A stretch of DNA of 64,000 nucleotides from Flavicella sediminum (GTDB lineage: Bacteria; Bacteroidota; Bacteroidia; Flavobacteriales; Flavobacteriaceae). A model generated the notes under the pieces. That model saw nothing but the letters and a program-made list of their open reading frames with translations, did no database searches and was not told the origin of the DNA. Positions 17,881-27,059 of this stretch are shown piece by piece. Position 1 is the first letter of the stretch. Each line of letters starts with the position of its first letter. The stretch lies in NCBI RefSeq assembly GCF_006381105.1, contig NZ_VDET01000016.1, positions 62,001 through 126,000 on the forward strand. The letters are read 5' to 3'. Position numbers and translations under genes: made by a program.

Positions 17881-18847
17881 CAAACTTACAATATTCCATC
17901 CACGATTTTATTCTAGGGACATACACCATAGTAAGATAATTCTCAGATAAAAATATATTTGACCAGTCGTACCTTTGTGCTTGAACACCAAGATAAAATA
18001 AAAAAACAGCAACCCCCGCTTTGGGAATTAATTGCAACTCCTGTTCCGATAATTTTCTGTTTTTTTGATAGCCTTTTAAAAAATATTCTTTTTTTAATTC
18101 ATAGACTTTCTTGTCACTTTCAATATGAAATAATTGCTTGCAAAAATAACCTACATCTAAAATTTGAGCTCCATTTCCACAAAAATCAAAATCGAAAATG
18201 GTAATTTCTTTTTCAGCAGTAATGGCCATATTATCATACCAAATATCTATATGAACAGCACCCTTTTGCGTATTTTCAAAATCAGACTTTTTAAAAAGCA
18301 CTCCGGTTTCCTTGATGAATTTCATAGCTGCCAATTCCTCTGAAAAATATTTTTTCAAATATTCATAGGGCAATGTTATCAATGCTTTTTTATCATAGTT
18401 CACCCGATCCATGTTTTTATTTGCCGTGAGTTTATGAATTTTAGCCATCAATGTCCCTATTTCAAAACAAGTATCCTTATCTAAAAATCGAACTTTACCT
18501 CCCGCTGCAAAAGAAAAAAGGACAAGAAATCGAGTTCCTTCTGGAGCCTTTATTTCTTGAATAAATTCTCCTTTTGTATCTTTAATAGGATAAGAAACAT
18601 TTAAATCCTGAGCCTTCAATTCTTGTAACAGTTCTAATTCTGCACTGACTTCCGTTTTCGACCTCCAATTATGACTATAAACACGTAGCACATATTTTGA
18701 TTCTTGATTAGAAATAAAATATGTATGATTCATACCAGTCCTAAATATCTTACAATTGTAGTTTTTATGCAATCCGTATGTTTCTTTTACAAATTCACCT
18801 AATTCCTTTTCTGAAATTGTAGAAGTGACCACTGGTAGTACTTTCAT
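17843..18847 (-). CDS. APH-type phosphotransferase (homoserine-kinase/aminoglycoside-kinase fold)
   Basis: 334 residues. The APH kinase core shows the Brenner motif HIDIWYDNM and the metal-binding FDFDFCGNG, with VLRVYSHNW near the N-lobe lysine region. Members of this family phosphorylate small hydroxylated molecules such as homoserine, choline or aminoglycosides; I cannot choose between them. The last about 13 residues (FGLRQAQPPQSEK) and the stop codon are supplied by the adjacent repeat block, so the native C-terminus was probably rewritten by the element. The gene is isolated between two repeat blocks. Confidence 0.78.
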   Translation of the reverse strand: MKVLPVVTSTISEKELGEFVKETYGLHKNYNCKIFRTGMNHTYFISNQESKYVLRVYSHNWRSKTEVSAELELLQELKAQDLNVSYPIKDTKGEFIQEIKAPEGTRFLVLFSFAAGGKVRFLDKDTCFEIGTLMAKIHKLTANKNMDRVNYDKKALITLPYEYLKKYFSEELAAMKFIKETGVLFKKSDFENTQKGAVHIDIWYDNMAITAEKEITIFDFDFCGNGAQILDVGYFCKQLFHIESDKKVYELKKEYFLKGYQKNRKLSEQELQLIPKAGVAVFLFYLGVQAQRYDWSNIFLSENYLTMVYVPRIKSWMEYCKFGLRQAQPPQSEK

Positions 18848-19284
18848 GTTTTATTTAATTGAAGATAGCTTTTGGTAAAAGCATGGTTTCGTATTCTAGT
18901 TTTATTTTCAAAAAAACTTGGTAATAGAATTTAGAGCACTATTTTTTTGAAATGTAAATATAATCATCCTATGACACTTAGTATAGCATACGCATAGCTA
19001 ATTAAAAACAACATTCAATATCTGAATTCCAAGACCACTTTTTATTAAATATTCACAAAAATCAGAACACCTACCCTTCAACAAGCTCAGGGTACCCGTT
19101 CTATTTTTCACTTTTCACCTTTCACTTCTAACTTTAAACTTTTCATTGATCGCTAGCTGAACTTGTCGAAGCCCAAGTTTCACCCCCTAAAATCTTCACT
19201 TTCATCCCTCTCAATAACTTTTCCAAATTATTCGCCATTCGCAAGCAATAATTCTTAAATTTGCACTTCAAATTTTAAGAACAA
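18848..19284. other. 437-base gap without genes, containing repeat block 2 and the argS leader
   Basis: No supportable reading frame. The right half holds the second composite repeat (19074-19174). TAAATTTG at 19256-19263 fits the -7 consensus for argS, without a clear -33 TTG. The left half is AT-rich and shows nothing I can name. Confidence 0.6.
19074..19174. repeat. Composite repeat block 2 (same core and TTTTCAC tract as block 1)
   Basis: Core copies at 19074-19090 (inverted, CCCTTCAACAAGCTCAG) and 19157-19174 (direct, one base changed) bracket a shorter, decayed TTTTCAC tract at 19104-19127. Orientation of the first core differs from block 1. Confidence 0.75.
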
Positions 19285-21060
19285 ATGAGTATTCAAAACA
19301 CCCTAACAACTGCGGTAAAGCAAGCAGTTTTAAGCATCTTTGATAAAGAAATTGAAACGGTAGAATTTCAAGCAACAAAAAAAGATTTTGACGGAGATAT
19401 TACCGTCGTTGTTTTTGCTTTGCTACGCACAGTAAAAGGAAATCCGGTTGCTATTGGTACGCAAATAGGAGAATACTTAAAAGAGAATATTGCTGAAGTT
19501 TCGAATTTTAATGTGGTTAAAGGTTTCTTAAACCTTGAAATTTCCGACAGTTATTTTATCAACGATTTCAATGCCATTTACCCAATTGAAAATTTTGGAA
19601 CGCCTGCTCCTAAAGAAGACGAAAAGGCCGTTATGGTAGAATATTCTTCGCCTAACACCAATAAGCCACTGCATTTAGGACATATTCGTAACAACTTATT
19701 GGGTTTCTCGGTTTCACAAATTATTGCAGGATCGGGTAAAAAAGTTTACAAAACACAAATTATCAACGACCGTGGTATTCATATTTGTAAAAGTATGTTG
19801 GCATGGCAGTTATTTGGAGAAGGAGAAACACCTGAATCGACAAATTTAAAAGGAGATAAACTGGTTGGAAATTACTATGTAAAGTTTGACCAAGAGTACA
19901 AAAAAGAAATTGCCGCTTTAATTTCTGAAGGAAAAACCGAAGAGGAAGCTAAAAAAGAAGCACCACTTTTAGTCGCAGCACAAGAAATGTTGCTAAAATG
20001 GGAAGCAGGTGATGAGGAAGTTATGTCACTTTGGAAAAAAATGAACCAGTGGGTATATGATGGTTTTGAACAGACCTATAAATCGTTGGGAGTTTCCTTT
20101 GATAAAAACTATTACGAAAGTGATACCTATATATTAGGAAAAGATGTCGTAGCAGAAGGATTGAAAAATGGTGTTTTTGAACAAGATGCCGACAATTCGG
20201 TTTGGATTGATTTAACAGACGAAGGTTTGGACCGTAAAATTGTACAACGTTCTGACGGAACTTCGGTATATATTACCCAAGACATTGGAACAGCTATTGA
20301 ACGTTTTAAAGATTTTGATATCGACTCATTGACTTATACGGTAGGAAATGAACAAGATTACCACTTTAAAGTTTTGTTTTTAATTTTAAAGAAATTAGGT
20401 TTTGCTTGGGCAGATAATATGTACCACCTTTCTTATGGAATGGTAGATTTACCTTCTGGTAAAATGAAATCGAGAGAAGGAACTGTGGTAGATGCAGATG
20501 ACTTGATCAAAGAAATGACCGACACCGCTCGTGAAATTTCACAAGAATTAGGAAAGCTAGACGGTTATTCAAATGAAGCCAAAGAAGAATTGTACACCAC
20601 CATTGGTTTGGGTGCTTTAAAATACTACATCTTAAAAGTAGATCCTAAAAAACGTATTTTATTCGATCCTAAAGAATCAATCGATTTTAACGGAAATACA
20701 GGACCTTTTATACAGTATACCTATGCTAGAATTCAGTCTATTTTAAGAAAAGCTGATTTTGACTATACCACAAGTGCTACAGATATCGAAATTAGCGACA
20801 AGGAAAAAAATGTCATCAAGCAAGTACAATTGTATCCAGAAATTGTACAGTTAGCCGCTAAAAACCAAAGTCCGGCCTTGATTGCAAACTATACCTACGA
20901 TTTGGTAAAGGAATACAATTCATTTTACCAGAGTTCTTATATTTTAGGATGTGAAAATGAAAAATTAAAGATTTTCAGAACACAGCTCTCAAATAAGGTA
21001 GGGCAAATTATCAAATCAGGATTTGACCTGCTAGGAATTAATGTACCTGAAAGAATGTAA
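19285..21060 (+). CDS. argS: Arginyl-tRNA synthetase
   Basis: 591 residues, normal length for ArgRS. An N-terminal Arg-tRNA-synthetase additional domain (about 1-100) is followed by the class I catalytic core with SSPNTNKPLHLGHIRNN (HIGH motif at 130-133), and the KMSKS equivalent GKMKSREG near residue 390. The C-terminal DALR anticodon-binding domain ends with NLLGINVPERM, the usual end. It charges tRNA-Arg. Transcribed alone. Confidence 0.97.
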   Translation: MSIQNTLTTAVKQAVLSIFDKEIETVEFQATKKDFDGDITVVVFALLRTVKGNPVAIGTQIGEYLKENIAEVSNFNVVKGFLNLEISDSYFINDFNAIYPIENFGTPAPKEDEKAVMVEYSSPNTNKPLHLGHIRNNLLGFSVSQIIAGSGKKVYKTQIINDRGIHICKSMLAWQLFGEGETPESTNLKGDKLVGNYYVKFDQEYKKEIAALISEGKTEEEAKKEAPLLVAAQEMLLKWEAGDEEVMSLWKKMNQWVYDGFEQTYKSLGVSFDKNYYESDTYILGKDVVAEGLKNGVFEQDADNSVWIDLTDEGLDRKIVQRSDGTSVYITQDIGTAIERFKDFDIDSLTYTVGNEQDYHFKVLFLILKKLGFAWADNMYHLSYGMVDLPSGKMKSREGTVVDADDLIKEMTDTAREISQELGKLDGYSNEAKEELYTTIGLGALKYYILKVDPKKRILFDPKESIDFNGNTGPFIQYTYARIQSILRKADFDYTTSATDIEISDKEKNVIKQVQLYPEIVQLAAKNQSPALIANYTYDLVKEYNSFYQSSYILGCENEKLKIFRTQLSNKVGQIIKSGFDLLGINVPERM

Positions 21061-21133
21061 GCATATTTTTTACTAAAAAGCTACAATTCATAGCTCTAAA
21101 ATAAAAAATTCATAATAAATTGCAGTCGGCAAC

Positions 21134-21160
21134 TTGGTAAACTTAGTTTTATTAAATTTG
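21134..21160 (+). promoter_or_regulatory. Promoter of lpd
   Basis: TTG at 21134-21136 and TAAATTTG at 21153-21160, spacing 16 bases, slightly short for the TTG-N17-23-TAnnTTTG type. The start codon follows at 21199. Confidence 0.5.
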
Positions 21161-21198
21161 CATACTGTTTTAGAATTAAAAATAAAAAATCATATACA

Positions 21199-22587
21199 AT
21201 GAAATACGATGTTATAGTTATAGGTAGTGGACCTGGAGGTTACGTTACAGCTATTAGAGCTTCTCAATTAGGTTTAAAAACTGCGGTTGTAGAAAGAGAA
21301 AACTTAGGAGGAATTTGTTTGAACTGGGGATGTATTCCTACAAAAGCTTTGTTAAAAAGTGCTCAAGTATATGACTATTTAAAACACGTAGATGAATACG
21401 GTTTAAAAGCTGAAGCTATTGATAAAGACTTTGGAGCTGTTATCAAACGTAGCCGTGGTGTTGCGGAAGGAATGAGCAAAGGAGTTAACTTCTTAATGAA
21501 GAAAAACAAAATCGATGTGATCAACGGTTTTGGAAAAATAAAAACAGGTAAAAAAGTAGATGTAACTGCTGAAGATGGTACTGTTACTGAATACAGCGCA
21601 GACCATATTATTATTGCTACAGGTGCACGTTCTAGAGAATTGCCAAACTTACCACAAGATGGTAAAAAAGTAATTGGCTACCGTCAGGCAATGACTTTAC
21701 CTGAGCAACCTAAAAAAATGATTGTTGTAGGTTCTGGTGCTATTGGAGTTGAGTTTGCTCACTTCTATAACTCAATGGGAACGGATGTAACTATTGTAGA
21801 ATTTATGCCAAATGTAGTTCCTGTTGAAGATTTAGATGTTTCTAAACAATTCGAGAAATCTTTGAAAAAATCTGGAATTAAAGTAATGACAAATTCTGCT
21901 GTTGAATCTGTTGATACTTCTGGAGCTGGGGTTGTTGCCACTGTAAAAACGAAAAAAGGAGAAGAAACTTTAGAAGCAGATGTTTTATTATCTGCTGTTG
22001 GAATCAAATCTAATATTGAAAACATAGGATTAGAAGAAGTTGGAATTGTTGTGGACAGAGATAAAATCTTGGTAAACGATTTTTACCAAACAAACATTCC
22101 TGGGTATTACGCTATTGGTGATATTGTTCCTGGACAAGCATTGGCACATGTTGCTTCTGCAGAAGGAATTACTTGTGTTGAAAAAATTGCAGGTTTACAT
22201 ACAGAAGCTATCGATTATGGAAACGTTCCTGGTTGTACATACGCCTCTCCTGAAATTGCCTCTGTTGGTTTAACAGAAGCAAAAGCTAGAGAAGCTGGTT
22301 ACGAATTGAAAATCGGAAAATTCCCATTCTCTGCCTCTGGAAAAGCAACTGCTGCTGGACACAAAGACGGATTTGTAAAAGTAATTTTTGATGCTAAATA
22401 CGGTGAGTGGTTAGGATGCCATATGATTGGTGCTGGAGTTACAGACATGATTGCAGAAGCTGTTTTAGGTCGTAAATTAGAAACTACAGGACACGAAGTA
22501 TTGAAAACAATTCACCCACACCCTACTATGAGTGAGGCTGTGATGGAAGCTGTTGCTGATGCTTATGATGAAGTAATTCACTTGTAG
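21199..22587 (+). CDS. lpd: Dihydrolipoyl dehydrogenase (E3)
   Basis: 462 residues. FAD-binding GSGPGGYV at 10-17, redox-active disulfide in GGICLNWGCIPTKALL (Cys40, Cys45), NAD-binding VVGSGAIGVEFA, and the C-terminal active-site HPHPTMSE with the catalytic His-Glu pair. It reoxidises dihydrolipoyl groups of pyruvate, 2-oxoglutarate and branched-chain dehydrogenase complexes and of the glycine cleavage H protein. No E1/E2 genes are adjacent, so it probably serves several complexes. A strong terminator follows. Confidence 0.97.
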   Translation: MKYDVIVIGSGPGGYVTAIRASQLGLKTAVVERENLGGICLNWGCIPTKALLKSAQVYDYLKHVDEYGLKAEAIDKDFGAVIKRSRGVAEGMSKGVNFLMKKNKIDVINGFGKIKTGKKVDVTAEDGTVTEYSADHIIIATGARSRELPNLPQDGKKVIGYRQAMTLPEQPKKMIVVGSGAIGVEFAHFYNSMGTDVTIVEFMPNVVPVEDLDVSKQFEKSLKKSGIKVMTNSAVESVDTSGAGVVATVKTKKGEETLEADVLLSAVGIKSNIENIGLEEVGIVVDRDKILVNDFYQTNIPGYYAIGDIVPGQALAHVASAEGITCVEKIAGLHTEAIDYGNVPGCTYASPEIASVGLTEAKAREAGYELKIGKFPFSASGKATAAGHKDGFVKVIFDAKYGEWLGCHMIGAGVTDMIAEAVLGRKLETTGHEVLKTIHPHPTMSEAVMEAVADAYDEVIHL

Positions 22588-22611
22588 GATTCTACCTGTT
22601 TATACTATAAG

Positions 22612-22650
22612 AAATCGTCTAAAAAGAAATTTTTAGACGATTTTTCTTTT
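22612..22650 (+). terminator. Terminator of lpd
   Basis: Stem of 14 bp (AAATCGTCTAAAAA with its complement, loop GAAA) followed by a T-rich tract. Confidence 0.88.
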
Positions 22651-22753
22651 TAAGTCGATGCATTTTTAATTTTAATTGTACTTCACAATCAGAGGGTCAT
22701 TGTTTAAACAAATATAGCAGAGACTTAGATTACAACAGGCTAGAATTTAAAAC

Positions 22754-22790
22754 TAAAAATCCAGAACAGTAAACTGCTCTGGATTTTTTA
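22754..22790 (-). terminator. Terminator downstream of queD
   Basis: An imperfect hairpin (AAAATCCAGAACAG with CTGCTCTGGATTTT, one mismatch, loop TAAA) flanked by A and T runs, 30 bases beyond the queD stop; can act on both strands. Confidence 0.7.
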
Positions 22791-22819
22791 TTTCTAAAAG
22801 TATACTATATGTTGTTGAA

Positions 22820-23230
22820 TTATTCCCCTCTATAGGTTACATAATTTCTTGGTGTTTCATAGAGCGTTACAGACAATTCTAAAGCTGCATCAATAAAACC
22901 TCTTAACTTATTCCAAATTACTACTGAAATATTTTCGGCAGTCGGATTTAAGTTTTTAAAGTCGGCTACTTCTACATTTAAATTTTTATGATCAAATTTT
23001 TCCTCGATTTGCTCTTCAATAATTTTCTTCAAAATTTTCATATCCATCACAAAACCTGTTTCCGGATCTATTTTACCTGTAACTCCAATAATTAATTCGT
23101 AATTATGGCCGTGGTAATGAGGATTGCTACATTTCCCAAAAACATCTTTGTTTTTTTCATCACTCCACCCCGGATTGTACAAACGGTGTGCTGCGTTAAA
23201 ATGTGCTTTTCTATGTACGGTTACTTTCAT
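22820..23230 (-). CDS. queD: 6-carboxy-5,6,7,8-tetrahydropterin synthase (QueD/PTPS family)
   Basis: 136 residues. Zinc-binding histidines are visible in FNAAHRL and HYHGHNY; the catalytic Cys lies in FGKCSNPHYHGH, and the Glu/His of the relay lie in NPTAEN and the KFDHKNLN segment. The enzyme makes 6-carboxytetrahydropterin from dihydroneopterin triphosphate, an early step of queuosine synthesis. Other queuosine genes are not in the window. Within the family, PTPS-type activity cannot be excluded. It heads toward a shared run with a small membrane protein and idi upstream. Confidence 0.92.
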   Translation of the reverse strand: MKVTVHRKAHFNAAHRLYNPGWSDEKNKDVFGKCSNPHYHGHNYELIIGVTGKIDPETGFVMDMKILKKIIEEQIEEKFDHKNLNVEVADFKNLNPTAENISVVIWNKLRGFIDAALELSVTLYETPRNYVTYRGE

Positions 23231-23255
23231 TAATTTCGTTTTTAGGACAAGCTAC

Positions 23256-23477
23256 TTAAGAATTTATTTCCTTGTTTTTTTGAGATTGCATCCATAGAAT
23301 ATTTCCTAGGAGCACATAACCCAACAAAAAGAAAATCAAATAATTCACCCAAAAATCTTGTGAACTCAACAATTCTGAAAATGGCGTTTCATTTTGTGTA
23401 AATAACAATTTAGACAAAGAAGCCACCAGACTAAAAATAAATCCAACAAAAAACTTGTAAATTATTTTTTTCAGCAT
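23256..23477 (-). CDS. Small two-helix membrane protein
   Basis: 73 residues with two predicted membrane helices (about 5-25 and 45-65), MLKKIIYKFFVGFIFSLVAS at the start, and a basic-polar tail. No family recognised. It sits between idi (6 bases away) and queD (26 bases) on the same strand, so it is probably part of that transcript. Confidence 0.6.
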   Translation of the reverse strand: MLKKIIYKFFVGFIFSLVASLSKLLFTQNETPFSELLSSQDFWVNYLIFFLLGYVLLGNILWMQSQKNKEINS

Positions 23478-23482
23478 GCTTA

Positions 23483-23998
23483 TTATTTTATGAATTCGTA
23501 AAATTTCTCAAAAATAATTTTAAACCAAGCGGTATAAATTTCTGGCTGTACTTCCATATCTTGCTTTACAGCTTCTGGTGTCATCCATTTATAACTTTCT
23601 ACTTCTTCTTTATTAATTTTTGGAAAATCGTTATAGGTCCCCACCATTACATGATCCAATTCATGCTCAGTCAAACCATTGTCGAAAGGTGCTTTGTAAA
23701 TAAAAGAAAATACTTCTTTTAATTCTGTTACAAATCCCATTTCTTCTTGCAATCTTCGTTTTCCGGCATCTAAATTAGATTCTCCATCTCTTTGGTGACT
23801 GCAGCAGGTATTTGCCCATAACAATGGCGAATGGTACTTTTCAGCAGCACGTTGTTGCAACATCATTTCTCCCTTATCATTCATTACAAAAACAGAAAAA
23901 GCTCTATGCAATAGTGCTTTTTCGTGTGCTTCCATTTTTGCCATTAAACCAATCTTCTGGTCTTGTTCATTTACCAGTATTACTTGTTCTTCTATCAT
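23483..23998 (-). CDS. idi: Isopentenyl-diphosphate delta-isomerase, type I
   Basis: 171 residues, Nudix-related fold. Catalytic Cys in NTCCSH, metal ligands in HRAFSVFV and the E-rich RRLQEEMGF segment, and the second half with ELDHVMVG and EVESYKWM (catalytic Glu region). Converts isopentenyl diphosphate to dimethylallyl diphosphate, supplying carotenoid and quinone side-chain synthesis. Length is normal. Confidence 0.94.
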   Translation of the reverse strand: MIEEQVILVNEQDQKIGLMAKMEAHEKALLHRAFSVFVMNDKGEMMLQQRAAEKYHSPLLWANTCCSHQRDGESNLDAGKRRLQEEMGFVTELKEVFSFIYKAPFDNGLTEHELDHVMVGTYNDFPKINKEEVESYKWMTPEAVKQDMEVQPEIYTAWFKIIFEKFYEFIK

Positions 23999-24062
23999 GT
24001 ATATTTTCTAAAAACAACAAAGATAGCTATCTCTTCAAAAAAAAATAACTTTTGCTTTGCTT

Positions 24063-24758
24063 TTAATTGGCAACCAATCGAAATCCTTCTCCATGTATAT
24101 TGATAATTTCAACATCTGGATCTTCTTTTAAATATTTTCTCAATTTGGCAATGTAAACATCCATACTTCTAGATGTAAAATAATTATCGTCACGCCAAAT
24201 TTTTGTCAACGCCAATTCTCTTGGCATCAGGTCGTTTTTATGAACAGCCAACATTTTTAATAATTTATTCTCTTTTGGAGACAATTTAATAGCTTCTGCC
24301 CCATTGTAACTTAAGTGTCTTAATTTAGAATTTAAATGAAACCCACCAATTTGAAATTCAAACACGTCATCTTCCGTTCCTTTTTCACCTTCTTTACGTT
24401 GTAAAATCGCGTTGATTTTGTACAACAATACTTCAGAATCGAAAGGTTTGTTCAAATAATCATCGGCACCTACCTGATATCCTTTTAAGATATCTTCTTT
24501 CATGGTTTTCGCCGTTAAAAAAATAATAGGCACTTCTTTGTTGGTTTTACGTATGTCTTGTGCCAAGGTAAATCCATCTTTACGAGGCATCATTACGTCT
24601 AAAATACACAAATCGTAATCTTGATTTTTAAACATAATTAACCCTTCCAAACCATCTTTGGCATGAACAACGTCAAAATTACTTAAGGTTAAATAATCTT
24701 TTAAAACAATTCCAAAATTTGGATCGTCCTCTACTAATAAAATTTTCTTGTTACTCAT
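24063..24758 (-). CDS. OmpR/RprY-type response regulator
   Basis: 231 residues: receiver domain (1-120) with acidic pocket Glu-Asp-Asp at 10-12, phosphorylated Asp54 in CILDVMMPRKDG, Thr in FLTAK and Lys in DDYLNKPFD; then a winged-helix OmpR DNA-binding domain (about 130-230) with SPKENKLLKML and SRSMDVYIAKLRKYL. Adjacent to and downstream of a histidine kinase gene by 21 bases, so the two form an operon and signalling pair similar to RprXY of Bacteroides. Confidence 0.93.
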   Translation of the reverse strand: MSNKKILLVEDDPNFGIVLKDYLTLSNFDVVHAKDGLEGLIMFKNQDYDLCILDVMMPRKDGFTLAQDIRKTNKEVPIIFLTAKTMKEDILKGYQVGADDYLNKPFDSEVLLYKINAILQRKEGEKGTEDDVFEFQIGGFHLNSKLRHLSYNGAEAIKLSPKENKLLKMLAVHKNDLMPRELALTKIWRDDNYFTSRSMDVYIAKLRKYLKEDPDVEIINIHGEGFRLVAN

Positions 24759-24779
24759 AGTGTTATTTTTTCATAATAG

Positions 24780-26345
24780 TTATACCAAAGGCAGTTTTAC
24801 CGTAAAAGTACTTCCTTTTCCTTTTTCACTTTCAACAAAAACTGTTCCTTGATGGTGTTCAATAATTTCCTTCACATAAGCCAGTCCTAAACCATGTCCT
24901 TTTACATCATGAACATTTCCCTTCTGTTCTCTATAAAACTTGTCAAAAGCATGTTTTTGAGCTGCCTTGCTCATCCCAATTCCTTGGTCTTTAATTTTAA
25001 TCGTCAAATACTTTACAGAGCTTTCCATAAAGATATCGATTTTCGGGTTTTCTAAAGAATACTTGATTGCATTCTCTAAAATATTCACAAACACATTGGT
25101 TAAATGAAAAGCATTCCCCAAACCTTCTGAAGCTAGTTGTTCGCAATGCAAATTAACAACTCCTCCTTTATTTTCCAATAGCAAATCTACATGTGTTAAA
25201 GCCTCTTCCAACACTTCATAAAAATCTAAAGCTTCCTTACTTACATCCAATTGATTTTTTTCAAGCTTTGAAATACGCAACACATTTTCAACTTGTGCAT
25301 GCATTCTCTTATTCTCCTCTTTAATCATCCCAACATAACGCAACACTTTATCCTTGTCGTCAATTATTTTAGGATTTTTGATTGAGTCTAATGCCAAATT
25401 AATGGTTGCAATTGGCGTTTTAAACTCGTGTGTCATATTATTGATAAAATCTGTTTTGATAGCAGATATTTTCTTTTGTTTCACCAATTGATACAAAGAA
25501 CTTGCGAAAGCCAGCATAATAATGATGGTAAAGAATACCGACAATAACAGCATTCCTCCAATATCTGATAAAATATAATGTTCCTTTTTAGGAAACGTTA
25601 CATACAATTCATGATTTTTTTCACTTCTATCCTTTGGAAATAATTTTGCTTTGTAACTTTTATTTTCCTCAATTTTAAAATAATCCGATTTAATTTTTGT
25701 GGGAGAACCTTGGGTAAAAACTCCATATTTAAATCCGACATTGATACCTGCATTTTGCAACTCCTTGGTTAAAATATCCAAAACAATTTCTTTGGACAAC
25801 CTTTTATAAATAGGCTCATCCTTACTCAAATAAATATTTTCAATATCTAACTTATCAATTTCGGTAAGACTGTTGTGAAATGTTATCTTTTCTACATCGC
25901 TTACTTTCGAAAGTTCTTTGTCGTTGGTAAAATTCTTTACTTTAAAAACATCAATTTTACTAGTTACCGAAGTCGTAAGTATTGAATCATTTTTATGAAA
26001 ATCGTCCAAACCTTTGTAATACGAATTTTCGTTTAATACACTGGTGGATACTCGAAAAGTTTCATTGGTCGTAGTATTAATACGCTCGTACACAAATTTA
26101 GAAAAATCAGCTTTTTTAGCCGTTTCTTTGGTATCGAAATAATCCATGTACTGTGTGGTGAAATTGATCAAATCTTTTTTATAAATCAATTCACTGGTTT
26201 TAGACAATGCAAAATTTACATCGTTAGAAAATTGCTTTTCCCGAATTTCAATAGCATTACCAATCCAAAAAATTTGTACTGTAATAATTCCAATAAGAGA
26301 AATACTCATTAAGAATACAATGAGCGCGAACATTTTTTTTCCCAT
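24780..26345 (-). CDS. Sensor histidine kinase (RprX-like)
   Basis: 521 residues. Two membrane helices (about 6-29 and 260-285) enclose a roughly 230-residue periplasmic sensor domain without a recognisable family. The cytoplasmic part has the HisKA dimerisation helix with phospho-accepting His306 in MTHEFKTP, and an ATPase domain with N box NILENAIKYS, G1 DQGIGMS and G2 GHGLGLAYV. It phosphorylates the regulator encoded downstream. A 130-base AT-rich gap upstream must contain the promoter. Confidence 0.93.
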   Translation of the reverse strand: MGKKMFALIVFLMSISLIGIITVQIFWIGNAIEIREKQFSNDVNFALSKTSELIYKKDLINFTTQYMDYFDTKETAKKADFSKFVYERINTTTNETFRVSTSVLNENSYYKGLDDFHKNDSILTTSVTSKIDVFKVKNFTNDKELSKVSDVEKITFHNSLTEIDKLDIENIYLSKDEPIYKRLSKEIVLDILTKELQNAGINVGFKYGVFTQGSPTKIKSDYFKIEENKSYKAKLFPKDRSEKNHELYVTFPKKEHYILSDIGGMLLLSVFFTIIIMLAFASSLYQLVKQKKISAIKTDFINNMTHEFKTPIATINLALDSIKNPKIIDDKDKVLRYVGMIKEENKRMHAQVENVLRISKLEKNQLDVSKEALDFYEVLEEALTHVDLLLENKGGVVNLHCEQLASEGLGNAFHLTNVFVNILENAIKYSLENPKIDIFMESSVKYLTIKIKDQGIGMSKAAQKHAFDKFYREQKGNVHDVKGHGLGLAYVKEIIEHHQGTVFVESEKGKGSTFTVKLPLV

Positions 26346-26477
26346 AAATCAAAAATAGTTTTTTCAAAAGATTGAAGCCCCTTATTTGAATGTTGATTTT
26401 AACATATTAAGGATATTTAACTAATTATTAAGACTTGAAAAAGCGCTAAAACGAACAAACAAGGAAGACTCCTTAAC

Positions 26478-27059
26478 CTATGTTAATTTCAAGAATTGTT
26501 GATGCAGTTCCAAAACATCGGCTTGCAATTTATCAAGCGTTGTATTTTCCAATACAAAATCTGCCTTAGCAATTTTAACTTCATCTGGCAATTGATTCTT
26601 TATACGTGCTTCAATTTGTGCTTTGCTAGTTGTTTCTCTTTGCAAAACCCTTTCAATTCTTAAGTCTAATGGCGCCACTACAACGACTATTACATCGCAA
26701 AATTGAAAATTGTCCGATTCAAATAAAATAGCACTTTCATACACCACATAAGCACTTTTGCTATTTTCTACAAAAACGTTAAAATCTTTCCGAACTGCAG
26801 GATGCACTATGGCATTTAAGGCTTGTAATTTTTCTGGATTTTTAAAAACAATTTCAGCAATATAGGCTCTGTTTAGGGTTCCATCCAAATAAGATTTTAC
26901 TCCAAATAATTTTGCTATCTGCTGTTTTACTTCGGCAGAAGTATTCATTATTTTTTTGGCTTCTACATCGGCAATATATGTTTCTGCACCTAATGCATGA
27001 AACATTTTTAAAACCGTCGTTTTTCCACTACCAATACCGCCTGTTAATCCTACAACCAT
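26478..27059 (-). CDS. coaE: Dephospho-CoA kinase
   Basis: 193 residues with the P-loop GLTGGIGSGKTTV at 4-16, the LGA--- YIADVEAKK region (substrate-binding Asp) and the RVLQRETTSKAQIEARI helix. Catalyses the last step of coenzyme A synthesis. The start overlaps the ybbR stop by one base (TAATG), a sign of translational coupling. Confidence 0.95.
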   Translation of the reverse strand: MVVGLTGGIGSGKTTVLKMFHALGAETYIADVEAKKIMNTSAEVKQQIAKLFGVKSYLDGTLNRAYIAEIVFKNPEKLQALNAIVHPAVRKDFNVFVENSKSAYVVYESAILFESDNFQFCDVIVVVVAPLDLRIERVLQRETTSKAQIEARIKNQLPDEVKIAKADFVLENTTLDKLQADVLELHQQFLKLT

